Source: Nitrososphaerota archaeon
GTDB taxonomy: Archaea > Thermoproteota > Bathyarchaeia > Bathyarchaeales > Bathycorpusculaceae
Direction of reading: 5' to 3'
Assembly: GCA_031282985.1 (NCBI GenBank)
Contig: JAITCR010000180.1
Coordinates: 1-9,982 of the forward strand
DNA: 9,982 bases
Shown: positions 1-7,096 of the stretch, in pieces
Layout: every line of letters begins with the position of its first letter
How positions within the stretch are numbered: the stretch's first letter is position 1
Made by a program: the position numbers and the translations under genes
Notes under the pieces: generated by a model
What the model was told of the DNA's origin: nothing
Database searches by the model: none
The model's input: only the letters and a program-made list of their open reading frames with translations

Positions 1-63
1 TTGGCAGTATTTGCATTGGAGGTTTTGGCATGGCAGGGTGTTGGTGTCTTTTGGGCGTGTCAT
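1..63 (-). CDS. possible 5' end of a Cys-rich (zinc-finger-like) protein, running off the left edge
   Basis: Reading the minus strand from an ATG at 63-61 gives 21 open codons to the window edge. They contain the Cys pattern C-x4-C-x2-C (PCQNLQCKYC) at residues 12-20, which resembles the start of a zinc finger or ribbon. Some archaeal transposases begin with a similar CxN..CxY zinc motif, so a mobile-element gene is one possibility, but 21 residues cannot decide this. No Shine-Dalgarno sequence precedes the ATG. AT-rich boxes at 87-94 and 104-111 could be its promoter. The competing plus-strand reading frame (1-183) has no recognisable feature. This is a weak call that needs the neighbouring sequence. 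Confidence 0.25.
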   Translation of the reverse strand, partial: MTRPKDTNTLPCQNLQCKYCQ

Positions 64-164
64 GCCGCTATTTTAACATCAAGCACCATATGTAAACAAA
101 TCTATATTAGGACACTGCCCAATTTTTTCTTCTACACGCTTTGTATTCTAACTACTTTAGAAAT

Positions 165-201
165 TTATCTCTTAATCGCATGATAACTTATCTAATAATC
201 G
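165..201. repeat. pair of 14-bp direct repeats upstream of the AIM24 gene
   Basis: TTATCTCTTAATCG (165-178) and TTATCTAATAATCG (188-201) match at 12 of 14 positions. They are spaced 23 bp start to start, close to two helical turns. The second copy overlaps a short palindrome, GATAA-C-TTATC (182-192). Such spacing would suit an operator for a dimeric regulator or two protein-binding sites, but no regulator is visible in the window and the sequence is AT-rich, so chance is possible. The rest of 64-275 shows no gene I can support. Confidence 0.3.
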
Positions 202-275
202 ACTTGTAGATACATTTCGCATCAATAAGTTCTTAAGATAGAACTCTAGAAACATTTGTAATAGAAGGAACTTAC

Positions 276-974
276 GTGAAGTTTGAAGTAAAATACAAAC
301 CATCGTATGCGATGCTTGTTGTCAGTCTTAATCAAGGTGAGACAATCACAGCTGAATCTGGTGCAATGACCTACATGGATTCAACAATAGAAGTTCACAC
401 CCGTAAACGCGAAAAAAGTCTGCTCGGCAGTTTAGGTCTAAGCATTATCGGCGGGCAATCTTTTTGGGTCAATGATTATATTGCTACAAAAGGGTCAGGA
501 GATGCCGCATTTGTAGCAGCACCAGTTGGAGACATTGAGCGACTTGATATTATCCCCGGTAAAGGTTATATCATCCAAAAATCTGCCTATATTGCCTCTA
601 CCTTAGGTATTACCCTAGATGTCAAATGGGAAGGCTTCACCAAAGGGTTATTTGGTCATGGCTTGTTTATGATAAAAGCAACTGGTGAGGGGTCTTTATT
701 CATAAACACTTTTGGCGCTATTGATGTGCATACATTACAAGCTGGGCAAACATTGATTGTTGATAATTTCCACCTGGTCGGTTTCAGTGATACATGTAGT
801 TACAAAGTCACAAAATTCGGAGGCTTAAAAGAAACAATATTTAGCGGCGAGGGTCTTGTAACTCAAATCACTGGTCCGGGTAATGTGTATATCCAAACAA
901 AGAATCTAGAAGAATTCACAAAATGGCTATGGATATTGTTGGAGCCAAAAGTACGTAACACACGCTCTCGTTAA
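276..974 (+). CDS. AIM24 / TIGR00266 family protein
   Basis: This 232-residue protein belongs to the AIM24 (TIGR00266) family, beta-rich proteins widespread in bacteria and archaea and named after a yeast mitochondrial protein. The biochemical role in prokaryotes is not established. Family hallmarks visible are the N-terminal GETITAESGAMTYMD stretch (residues 21-35), the Gly-rich segment after the basic KREKSLLGSLG (44-54), a central FxKGLFGHGLF block (121-131) followed by ATGEGSLFINTFG (135-147), and the C-terminal GEGLVTQITGPGNVYIQTKN (191-210). The length is normal for the family, and no signal peptide or membrane segment is seen. The GTG start is supported by GAAGGA at 264-269 with a 6-nt spacer. 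The gene appears to be a single transcription unit, with a T-rich tract after the stop and 304 bp before proS. It may be regulated through the direct repeats at 165-201. Confidence 0.88.
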   Translation: MKFEVKYKPSYAMLVVSLNQGETITAESGAMTYMDSTIEVHTRKREKSLLGSLGLSIIGGQSFWVNDYIATKGSGDAAFVAAPVGDIERLDIIPGKGYIIQKSAYIASTLGITLDVKWEGFTKGLFGHGLFMIKATGEGSLFINTFGAIDVHTLQAGQTLIVDNFHLVGFSDTCSYKVTKFGGLKETIFSGEGLVTQITGPGNVYIQTKNLEEFTKWLWILLEPKVRNTRSR

Positions 975-981
975 AAACAAC

Positions 982-1010
982 TTTTAACTCCTTCTTTTTC
1001 TGTTTTTAAA
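982..1010 (+). terminator. T-rich terminator after the AIM24 gene
   Basis: Successive T runs (TTTT at 982-985, TTCTTTTTCTGTTTTT at about 992-1007) lie just after the TAA stop at 972-974. Archaeal transcription often ends at such oligo-T tracts without a hairpin. No strong stem precedes them. Confidence 0.45.
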
Positions 1011-1127
1011 TTTTAAATTGGGTTTTTACGAAAGTTATTGTAGTCTTTTTGTTGGGTAACATAAAATCAGCTAGCAGATTATTTCTATTTCGTAAACTTA
1101 AATGTGTACCCCGAAAAATTTTGAAAA

Positions 1128-1137
1128 CTATAAAATG
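1128..1137 (+). promoter_or_regulatory. candidate TATA box upstream of proS
   Basis: CTATAAAATG at about 1128-1137 is the best TATA-like element in the 304-bp gap before proS. With usual archaeal spacing it would start transcription near 1155-1162, giving a leader of about 120 nt that opens with the inverted repeat at 1160-1204. AT-rich stretches nearer the gene (around 1199-1208 and 1233-1241) are alternatives that would give short leaders, so the true start is undecided. Confidence 0.35.
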
Positions 1138-1159
1138 ATGGCATAAACTGGGGGAGGGG

Positions 1160-1204
1160 TAAAAATCCAAAAAACAATTTTTCGTTTTTTGTGGTCAATT
1201 TTTA
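1160..1204. repeat. extended imperfect inverted repeat in the proS upstream region
   Basis: Outer arms TAAAAAT (1160-1166) and ATTTTTA (1198-1204) and inner arms AAAAAAC (1169-1175) and GTTTTTT (1184-1190) pair perfectly. CC (1167-1168) can pair with GG (1193-1194), and the loop is 1176-1183. A G-run, GGGGGAGGGG (1150-1159), sits just before it. TACCCC (1107-1112) could pair with GGGGTA (1156-1161) in a competing fold. The arms are almost purely A/T, so the RNA stem is weak, and this may be a terminator-like or regulatory element, a relic of a small repeat element, or chance. Apart from these items and the T-rich tract, 975-1278 holds no gene I can see. Confidence 0.35.
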
Positions 1205-1278
1205 TTATGATGTCCTGTCATCTTGCCCGTTATGGTTTTATGTAGCTGTGAGCATAAGACTGCGAGAAGCGATTATAA

Positions 1279-2721
1279 ATGTCTGATACTGGTGTAACTG
1301 TAAAGAAAAGCACAGACTTCAGTGAATGGTATGTTGAGGTAGTTCTAAGAGCAGAGCTTGCTGATTATGCCCCTGTGAAAGGTTGTATGATTATCCGTCC
1401 TGACGCATACGCTGTTTGGGAAAAAATTCAAGAAATAGTTAATCAAAAAATCAAAGCAACAGGTCACAAAAACACTTATTTTCCAATGTTCATCCCAGAG
1501 GCTTTCCTTAAAAAAGAAGCTGAACATTTCGAAGGTTTCACACCAGAAGTTGCTTGGATTACCCAAGGTGGAGATACCCCTCTTGAAGAAAAACTTGCAA
1601 TACGTCCAACAAGCGAAACTATAATGTATTCAATGTATGCCAAATGGATACGTAGCTGGAGAGATTTACCGCTTAAAATTAATCAATGGTGTAACATTGT
1701 TCGTTGGGAAACCAAAGCAACCAAACTGTTTCTGCGTACACGCGAATTCCTCTGGCAAGAAGGACACACCGCACATGCAACAGCAGAGGAAAGCGAAGCA
1801 GAAGTTATGTGGGCTATTAACATGTACAAGGACATAATCGAAAACACCTTAGCCATACCCGTATTGATTGGTACTAAGAGCGAAAGTGAAAAATTCGCAG
1901 GTGCCATGTACACCACCGCGTTGGAATCAATAATGCCTGACGGTAAAGCCTTGCAGATGGGAACAAGTCATAATCTTGGTCAACATTTCGCCAAAGTTTT
2001 TGACGTAAAATATGTCGGTGAAGACAAAATGGATCACTATGTTTGGCAAACTAGCTGGGGCATTACCACACGACTCATTGGTGCTATGATCATGGTTCAC
2101 GGAGACGACAAAGGCCTAATCATGCCACCCAAAGTTGCTCCAACACAAATAGTGATCGTTCCAATTCCATTTAAAGGCCAAGACGCAGAAGCAATCGCCG
2201 CCAAAACCAGCGAAATAGCGGAAACTCTCAAAGTCAACGGCTTAAGTGTTATTCTTGATGACCGTCAGGAATACACACCAGGTTGGAAATTCAACCAATG
2301 GGAACTCAAAGGTGTTCCTATCCGTATCGAGCTTGGTCCACGTGATTTTAAAAATAGTCAAGTGGTTATGGTTCGACGTGATACTGGACAGAAAACGATG
2401 GTTAAAGAAGCAGACATACTTACCTCTATTGAAAACTTACTCAAAGACATACAAGACAACATGCTTACAAAAGCTAGACTTATCCTGCAAGAAAAAACAT
2501 CTTCAGTGAAAAATTACGACGAATTTAAACAGGTTATAGAAGGTAAAGGCGGATTCATTAAAGCATCATGGTGCGGAAACCCTGATTGTGAAGAAAAAAT
2601 CAAAGAAGAAACAAGTGCAACAATCCGAGTGATACCCTTCGAAAAGGAAGAACCTCCAACTGGCTGTGTTTGTTGTGGTGAAAAAGGCAAAACCATAGCA
2701 TATTTTGCTAGATCCTATTAG
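1279..2721 (+). CDS. proS: prolyl-tRNA synthetase, archaeal/eukaryotic type
   Basis: ProRS activates proline with ATP and charges tRNA-Pro in the cytoplasm. At 480 residues it has the size of the short archaeal-type enzyme, without the bacterial-type editing insertion. The class II catalytic core shows the FPMFIPEAFL region (68-77), the proline-site RPTSE (109-113), motif 2 around RWETKATKLFLRTREFLWQEGHT (142-164), the MGTSHNLGQHFAK segment (227-239) and motif 3 GAMIMVHGDDKGL (268-280). The anticodon-binding domain follows from about residue 287 (APTQIVIVPIPFKGQ). The C-terminal domain has four cysteines in a zinc arrangement (C432, C437, C463 and C465/C466) and ends in Tyr480, a hallmark of this subtype. 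All motifs look intact. The ATG start has only a weak GAGAAG (1264-1269) upstream, but the N-terminal KKSTDFSEWYVEVV is where the family begins. It appears monocistronic. Confidence 0.96.
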   Translation: MSDTGVTVKKSTDFSEWYVEVVLRAELADYAPVKGCMIIRPDAYAVWEKIQEIVNQKIKATGHKNTYFPMFIPEAFLKKEAEHFEGFTPEVAWITQGGDTPLEEKLAIRPTSETIMYSMYAKWIRSWRDLPLKINQWCNIVRWETKATKLFLRTREFLWQEGHTAHATAEESEAEVMWAINMYKDIIENTLAIPVLIGTKSESEKFAGAMYTTALESIMPDGKALQMGTSHNLGQHFAKVFDVKYVGEDKMDHYVWQTSWGITTRLIGAMIMVHGDDKGLIMPPKVAPTQIVIVPIPFKGQDAEAIAAKTSEIAETLKVNGLSVILDDRQEYTPGWKFNQWELKGVPIRIELGPRDFKNSQVVMVRRDTGQKTMVKEADILTSIENLLKDIQDNMLTKARLILQEKTSSVKNYDEFKQVIEGKGGFIKASWCGNPDCEEKIKEETSATIRVIPFEKEEPPTGCVCCGEKGKTIAYFARSY

Positions 2722-2755
2722 AGTTCTCGAGTTCTCTTTTCTTCCTTTTTGTTTT
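2721..2755 (+). terminator. T-rich terminator after proS, with a tandem 8-bp repeat
   Basis: GAGTTCTC occurs twice in tandem (2721-2728 and 2729-2736), starting on the last base of the proS TAG stop. It runs into pyrimidine/T-rich sequence up to about 2755 (TTTTCTTCCTTTTTGTTTT). The T runs fit archaeal termination. The tandem repeat may be incidental. Confidence 0.45.
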
Positions 2756-2820
2756 GATTGTGTTTAATTGATCTGTTTACTATCTAATCACCTACTATAC
2801 CAGAGTAACCTTAATTGAAC

Positions 2821-2845
2821 GGTAAGTATGCAAAAAATACTTATC
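2821..2845. promoter_or_regulatory. 9-bp-stem inverted repeat upstream of the alanine aminotransferase gene
   Basis: GGTAAGTAT (2821-2829) and ATACTTATC (2837-2845) form a nine-pair stem (one G-T pair) around the 7-nt loop GCAAAAA. It lies about 100 bp after the proS stop and 104 bp before the aminotransferase start, too far downstream to be the main proS terminator. AT-rich sequence resembling a TATA box (about 2870-2881, AAATTTTTTATC) follows it. It could be an operator just upstream of the promoter or a backup terminator (A-rich sequence, not T-rich, follows on the plus strand). The remainder of 2737-2948 shows no gene. Confidence 0.4.
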
Positions 2846-2948
2846 AAAAAACAAACAAAAGTGAATGTTCAAATTTTTTATCTCATGTTTGTTAGGAAAC
2901 ATTTATTCTCTCCTCTACTATGTCTTCTGGATACGAGGGTAATCATTA

Positions 2949-4163
2949 TTGGTAAATGTTAAGGTAACTGAACGCGCAAGCAACATTGAATATGCAATTC
3001 GTGACGTCTTTGTGTACGCTAAAGATTTAATTAAAAATGGTAGAAAAATTTATTACCTAAACATTGGTGACCCTGCTGCATTCGATTTTAAAACCCCTCC
3101 AAGTCTTAAAGAGGCTCTGTGTCGAGCTATTGCGCAAGAAGCCAATTATTACTCTCCATCCGAAGGCCTTCTTGAACTTAGGCAAGCGGTGGCAAATAAA
3201 GAAAAAAAAATTAATGATGTAGACATTTCAGCAGACGATGTTCTTGTTACTGAAGGTATCTCTGAAGGCATTCAAATGTTACTTGGAGCAATTGTGGAGA
3301 AAGGCGCTGAGGTTCTTTTTCCAGGTCCAACGTATTCTCCATATATTTCATATACCAAATTTTTTGATGGCACACCCATTGCTTATGAAACCCTTGAGAA
3401 GGAAAGCTGGCAACCCAACATAGATGATTTGCGAAAAAAAATCACTGAAAAAACACGCGCTATCGCTATCATTAATCCCAATAATCCAACAGGCGCAGTT
3501 TATGGTGACAAAACTATTAAAGAAATTCTTGATATTGCTGGTGAGCATGACCTGCCTGTAATTAGTGATGAAATTTATGACCAGTTAACTTATGATAAAC
3601 CCTTTGTAAGTGCTGCAACTTTAGCTACAGATGTGCCTGTTATTGGGTTAAACGGTTTTAGCAAAGTTTATCAAATGACTGGTTGGCGACTTGGTTACAT
3701 GTATTTTAAAGGAGAGGGCAGACAGCTTGACGCTTTAAAGGCTGGTGTGGAGAGGCAATGTCGTATTCGTATTTGTGCTAATACGCCAGTTCAAATAGCT
3801 GCAACAGCAGCGTTAAATGGTCCACAGGATTTTGTTAAAGACATAGTTGAGCGTTTAAAGCAGAGGCGAGATTTCAGTTGGAAACGTCTAAACGAAATTA
3901 AAGGTATAAGTACCACTAAACCTGAGGGGGCATTCTATATTTTCCCAAAAATAGATTACATAGGCACACGCTGGAAGACTGATATGGATTTTGTTGTAGA
4001 TCTGCTAAAAGAAACTGGTGTGTTAATTGTGAACGGTTCAGGATTTGATCCAGTCTACGGTAAGGGTCATGCAAGAATTGTTTTCTTACCACCTATTGAG
4101 CAACTCGAAATAGTTTACAATATTTTAGAAGAATTCATTAAAAAACAGAAAAGAAGCAACTAA
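2949..4163 (+). CDS. alanine aminotransferase-like class I/II PLP aminotransferase
   Basis: This 404-residue fold-type I aminotransferase closely resembles the archaeal alanine transaminase of Pyrococcus (alanine + 2-oxoglutarate to pyruvate + glutamate). Shared features run along its whole length: SNIEYAIRDV (11-20), YYLNIGDPAAFDF (35-47), NYYSPSEGL (67-74) and SWQPNIDDLRKKIT (153-166). PLP-site residues are N179 in NPNNPTG, D207 and Y210 in ISDEIYD, and the Schiff-base K239 in NGFSKVYQMTGWRLGY. R376 in HARIVF would bind the substrate carboxylate. The start is TTG, chosen because GAGGGT (2935-2940) lies 8 nt upstream and the N-terminal family homology begins there; no in-frame ATG is nearby. 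Substrate preference (alanine rather than aspartate or aromatic amino acids) is inferred from family likeness. It is convergent with ilvE and separated from it by a hairpin terminator. Confidence 0.92.
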   Translation: MVNVKVTERASNIEYAIRDVFVYAKDLIKNGRKIYYLNIGDPAAFDFKTPPSLKEALCRAIAQEANYYSPSEGLLELRQAVANKEKKINDVDISADDVLVTEGISEGIQMLLGAIVEKGAEVLFPGPTYSPYISYTKFFDGTPIAYETLEKESWQPNIDDLRKKITEKTRAIAIINPNNPTGAVYGDKTIKEILDIAGEHDLPVISDEIYDQLTYDKPFVSAATLATDVPVIGLNGFSKVYQMTGWRLGYMYFKGEGRQLDALKAGVERQCRIRICANTPVQIAATAALNGPQDFVKDIVERLKQRRDFSWKRLNEIKGISTTKPEGAFYIFPKIDYIGTRWKTDMDFVVDLLKETGVLIVNGSGFDPVYGKGHARIVFLPPIEQLEIVYNILEEFIKKQKRSN

Positions 4164-4173
4164 AGGAGGAGTA

Positions 4174-4198
4174 GGACTACGGTAACTCCGTAGTTTTA
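4174..4198 (+). terminator. hairpin terminator between convergent genes
   Basis: ACTACGG (4176-4182) and CCGTAGT (4188-4194) form a perfect 7-bp stem with a 5-nt loop, extendable by G-T pairs (4174-4175 with 4195-4196) and followed by TTTTATCC. It lies 12 bp after the aminotransferase stop and 14 bp from the end of ilvE on the other strand. It resembles an intrinsic terminator for the plus-strand gene. Read from the minus strand it lacks a following T run, so it may serve ilvE less well. Confidence 0.55.
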
Positions 4199-4208
4199 TC
4201 CTAACTGC

Positions 4209-5093
4209 TCAGATTTTTGTACCCTGTGTTGGGTCAGCAATTATCTTTTGAAATTCAGCTATCAATTTTTTGGTAACTGGCCCAGGTTTCCCCTCGCCGA
4301 TTACACGCTTGTTTACTTCACGTACAGGGGTCATTTCCATTGCGGTTCCAGTGAAGAAAGCTTCCTCTGCAGTAAACAACATGAATGGTGTGAGGTTAGC
4401 TATAGTGATCTTGATTCCAAGTTTTGTTGCTATTCCCGTAACAACCTCAGCGGTTACACCTGAAAGGGCACCTGTTGCTGTTGGAGGCGTAAATAATTCA
4501 CCATTTTTAACGATAAACACATTCTCACCAACACCCTCTGCAATGTACCCATTGCTCTCAAGGCACATGGCTTCATCAACACCATAAGCATTTGCTTCAA
4601 TTTTAGCCAGAATACTGTTAAGGTAGTTGAGTGATTTAATCTCATGAGTTGTTGCATCAACTGGATTTCTTCTAACCCAACTAAATATAGTGGTTATACC
4701 TGTTTCTTGTGCATCAATAGCTTTACATTGAATTGTGTCAGCAATTACAATAACTGAGGCTTTAGGACATTTACGTGGATCTAAACCTAAATCGCCGATG
4801 CCTCTTGACACGACAAGACGGATGTAGGAATCCTTCATTTGGTTTTTACGCAATGTGTCTACTACGGCTTGAGTCATTTCTTGTTTAGTTAACGGTATGT
4901 TTAACGTAATGGCATGTGCTGAACGGTATAGACGGTCAATATGTTCTTTGAGTTTGAAGACTATACCATTGTATGCTCGTATGCCTTCAAAGACGCCATC
5001 TCCGTAAAGAAATCCATGGTCATAAACGGAAACTTTAGCCTCTGATTTAGGATAAAACTTTCCGTCTATGTATATTTGAAGTTCATTATTCAT
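4209..5093 (-). CDS. ilvE: branched-chain amino acid aminotransferase (class IV)
   Basis: IlvE transfers the amino group between glutamate and the 2-oxo acids of valine, leucine and isoleucine, the last step of branched-chain amino acid synthesis. The 294-residue protein is a full-length class IV (fold-type IV) PLP enzyme and closely resembles the methanogen IlvE. Signature stretches are YIDGKFYPKSEAKVSVYDHG (8-27), LYGDGVFEGIRAY (29-41) with its BCAT-type residues, YIRLVVSRGIGDLGLDPRKC (90-109), the PLP lysine K153 in HEIKSLNYLNS, E186 in GYIAEGVGENVF (PLP ring nitrogen), and FFTGTAMEMTPV (246-257). The ATG start has AAGAAGG (5107-5101) 7 nt upstream. It lies 74 bp downstream of thrS on the same strand, and a TATA-like element in that gap suggests its own promoter. 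D-amino-acid or aminodeoxychorismate activity is less likely given the YGDGVFEGIR motif. Confidence 0.94.
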   Translation of the reverse strand: MNNELQIYIDGKFYPKSEAKVSVYDHGFLYGDGVFEGIRAYNGIVFKLKEHIDRLYRSAHAITLNIPLTKQEMTQAVVDTLRKNQMKDSYIRLVVSRGIGDLGLDPRKCPKASVIVIADTIQCKAIDAQETGITTIFSWVRRNPVDATTHEIKSLNYLNSILAKIEANAYGVDEAMCLESNGYIAEGVGENVFIVKNGELFTPPTATGALSGVTAEVVTGIATKLGIKITIANLTPFMLFTAEEAFFTGTAMEMTPVREVNKRVIGEGKPGPVTKKLIAEFQKIIADPTQGTKI

Positions 5094-5132
5094 TGTTTTT
5101 CCTTCTTGACTTTCTTTTATTGTTCAATGTTT

Positions 5133-5147
5133 GATATAGTTTACCCC
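5133..5147 (-). promoter_or_regulatory. ilvE: candidate ilvE promoter (BRE/TATA-like)
   Basis: Read on the minus strand, the thrS-ilvE gap contains GGGGTAAACTATATC (about 5147-5133), a purine-rich BRE-like stretch followed by a TATA-like core. It lies about 45 nt upstream of the ilvE ATG. This would place the start of transcription near 5112 and leave a short leader carrying the AAGAAGG ribosome site. It suggests ilvE can be expressed independently of thrS. Confidence 0.45.
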
Positions 5148-5167
5148 AGTGAGACAGATTTAGTTTA

Positions 5168-7084
5168 TTAACCGTGGAATTGTGGTCGTTTTGAGAGATA
5201 AACAGGCAGAGGTAAAGGTTTGTAGGGTTTACCAGCGATTTTTTCAGAAACTATACTGATGAGTTGTTCAACAGACAAGGCTTCTTGTTTACCCTTAAAC
5301 TCGCGAACCCGAACGGAAAGTGTGCCTGACTCTACTTCTTTTTCTCCGATAACGATAATGTATGGAATCCATTCTTGTTCTGCTTCACGAATTTTCTTTT
5401 GTAGTGTGGATGCAGTATCATCTATATCAACGCGGATACACGACGCTGTGATTTGTTGAGCTAACGGTTCCATTTTATCAAGGAATTTATCAGAGATTGG
5501 AATCAACCGCACTTGGGTTGGTGACAACCAAACTGGCAGCATAGATGCTTTCCCGGTCATTTGTTCACGATAAGCTTTTTCGAGCAAGGCATAGATGTCG
5601 CGTTCAATGGCGCCACTTGGGCTGCAGTGTAAAATTAGTGGGTATTGTTTCTCGCCTTTTTCATCTACATAGGTAATTTCGTAACGCTCGGCGTTTTCTA
5701 CGTCAATTTGGTCAGTGCTAAGGGCTGCAGCTTTGTCTTGGTTGTCTATAAAATTTAGATCCCATTTTAATGCGAAATAGAAGAATCGTTCGTTCCAAAC
5801 TTCGGCTAATATGGGTTTGCCAAATTTTGTTGCTAATGATGCTATGAATTCTTTATGTTCTGCGTAGAAGTCTTTGGTGAATCTCATGGCAATTTCGTAG
5901 TCGTCTTTGACTAAGCCGATGTTGTCAAGTACATCAATGCAGAGGTCAAAGCGAGTCATGAATTCTTTTTTTACTTGGTCAAAGTCTGCGCAGAAGGCGT
6001 GGCAGTCTGGCATAGTGAATGCTCGGAGTCGTTTTAAGCCGACCACTTCACCGCTTTTTTCGCGTCTGAAACTGTAGCGTGTGAGTTCAAAAAGTTTTAG
6101 GGGCAACTGTTTGTAGCTGATTTGAGCGTCATGTGCCATAAGAAACTGTCCAAAGCAGGCTGCGAAGCGTAGAAAGAGTTCTTTGTCTTCTGATTTAAGT
6201 ACGTATTGACGTGCTGGAAACCGGTTAAGGTAGCTAGCAAGACTTGGATGGTGAAAGTCATACATTAGGGGTGTTTCTACTTCCATGCCTCCATAAGCTT
6301 GTATACGGTTTGCAACGTACTGTTCAAGTAATGACTTTATCATGCGACCTTTTGGGTACCAGCGAACATTGCCCGGATCACTGCCTGATTCGTAATCAGC
6401 AATCTCTAATCGCTTCATTAAAGGCACATGAGGCGGCATAATTGTAACTGCGCGGGTTTTCTTAATTTCATAGTTAGCAAATTTTTGCAGGTTAGCGTAC
6501 CCTTTGAATTTGAATTCTTCAACAGGTATAAGTGAACCATCGGTTTGAAGAATGTGCCAAAAAGACTTTAGTGTATCTTCCGCTTTAAGTGCCGCTGAAA
6601 CAGGCTCTTCTTCCTTCTTTGACCCACATACACTACCACCTGTTTCTCCTGCTTTAGCTTCTATATTAAGCGCTTCAGGAGCATAAGTGCGGGCTTGTTC
6701 AGCTAATGGATGACCTTTAATGGATACTGTAAATTGTTTATTCCACCCAAAAGGCGCACGATAAGTCTCTATACCCTTCTGTTTCGCATAATCTTCCATT
6801 TCTTTAATTACGTTAAAAGCCTCTTGAGGCTTAGAGAGGTTACTGCTTAAATGCGCAAAGGGGTAAATAAGTACCTTGTTGACTTTTAACTTACCCAAAA
6901 AAGCTCTTGCATCATTAATGGCCTTCTGTGAAACCTGACTGCTGTCGCCTTCTTCAACGGCCGTAAACAAAACAACTACTTCTTCTATACGAACCTCATT
7001 TTTCTCTGCCTCTTCAGCTTGAGGAAGCTCTTTTTCAACCGGTTTATAAGTTATAAAGTTAGAATGTAACTGTAAAATCCGCAT
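5168..7084 (-). CDS. thrS: threonyl-tRNA synthetase, archaeal type with N-terminal editing domain
   Basis: ThrRS charges tRNA-Thr and clears mis-made Ser-tRNA-Thr. At 638 residues this is a full-length archaeal enzyme. The N-terminal domain (about 1-145) is the archaeal editing domain related to D-aminoacyl-tRNA deacylase: MRILQLHSNFITY at the start, YPFAHLSSNLS (74-84) with H78, and APFGWNKQFTVSIKGHPLAE (110-129) with K123, likely counterparts of the catalytic His and Lys known in Pyrococcus. The class II core (about 230-510) has GSDPGNVRWYPKGR, motif 2 in FELTRYSFRREKSGEVVGLKR (332-352) and motif 3 in GAIERD (491-496). C310, H362 and H486 match the three zinc ligands that recognise threonine. 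The anticodon-binding domain runs from about 515. GAAGG overlaps the stop of the upstream gene and lies 8 nt before this ATG, so the two are probably co-transcribed and translationally coupled. Confidence 0.96.
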   Translation of the reverse strand: MRILQLHSNFITYKPVEKELPQAEEAEKNEVRIEEVVVLFTAVEEGDSSQVSQKAINDARAFLGKLKVNKVLIYPFAHLSSNLSKPQEAFNVIKEMEDYAKQKGIETYRAPFGWNKQFTVSIKGHPLAEQARTYAPEALNIEAKAGETGGSVCGSKKEEEPVSAALKAEDTLKSFWHILQTDGSLIPVEEFKFKGYANLQKFANYEIKKTRAVTIMPPHVPLMKRLEIADYESGSDPGNVRWYPKGRMIKSLLEQYVANRIQAYGGMEVETPLMYDFHHPSLASYLNRFPARQYVLKSEDKELFLRFAACFGQFLMAHDAQISYKQLPLKLFELTRYSFRREKSGEVVGLKRLRAFTMPDCHAFCADFDQVKKEFMTRFDLCIDVLDNIGLVKDDYEIAMRFTKDFYAEHKEFIASLATKFGKPILAEVWNERFFYFALKWDLNFIDNQDKAAALSTDQIDVENAERYEITYVDEKGEKQYPLILHCSPSGAIERDIYALLEKAYREQMTGKASMLPVWLSPTQVRLIPISDKFLDKMEPLAQQITASCIRVDIDDTASTLQKKIREAEQEWIPYIIVIGEKEVESGTLSVRVREFKGKQEALSVEQLISIVSEKIAGKPYKPLPLPVYLSKRPQFHG

Positions 7085-7096
7085 TAATCTAGCCTT

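Noticed and set aside
1..183. Open frame of 60 codons on the plus strand at the left edge
   Set aside because: It has no recognisable motif and no visible ribosome site, and its composition looks like translated AT-rich non-coding DNA. The minus-strand frame is slightly more gene-like.
975..988. 14-bp sequence AAACAACTTTTAAC shared in inverse orientation with 9930-9943
   Set aside because: One exact 14-mer match is expected by chance in about 10 kb of AT-rich DNA, and the flanks do not extend it.
1345..2696. Open frames on the minus strand and in alternate plus frames within proS
   Set aside because: Full-length ProRS homology explains the region, and the alternate frames have no ribosome site or recognisable motif.
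4248..4587. Plus-strand open frames antisense to ilvE
   Set aside because: They are shadows of a clearly coding ilvE on the other strand and show no family features of their own.
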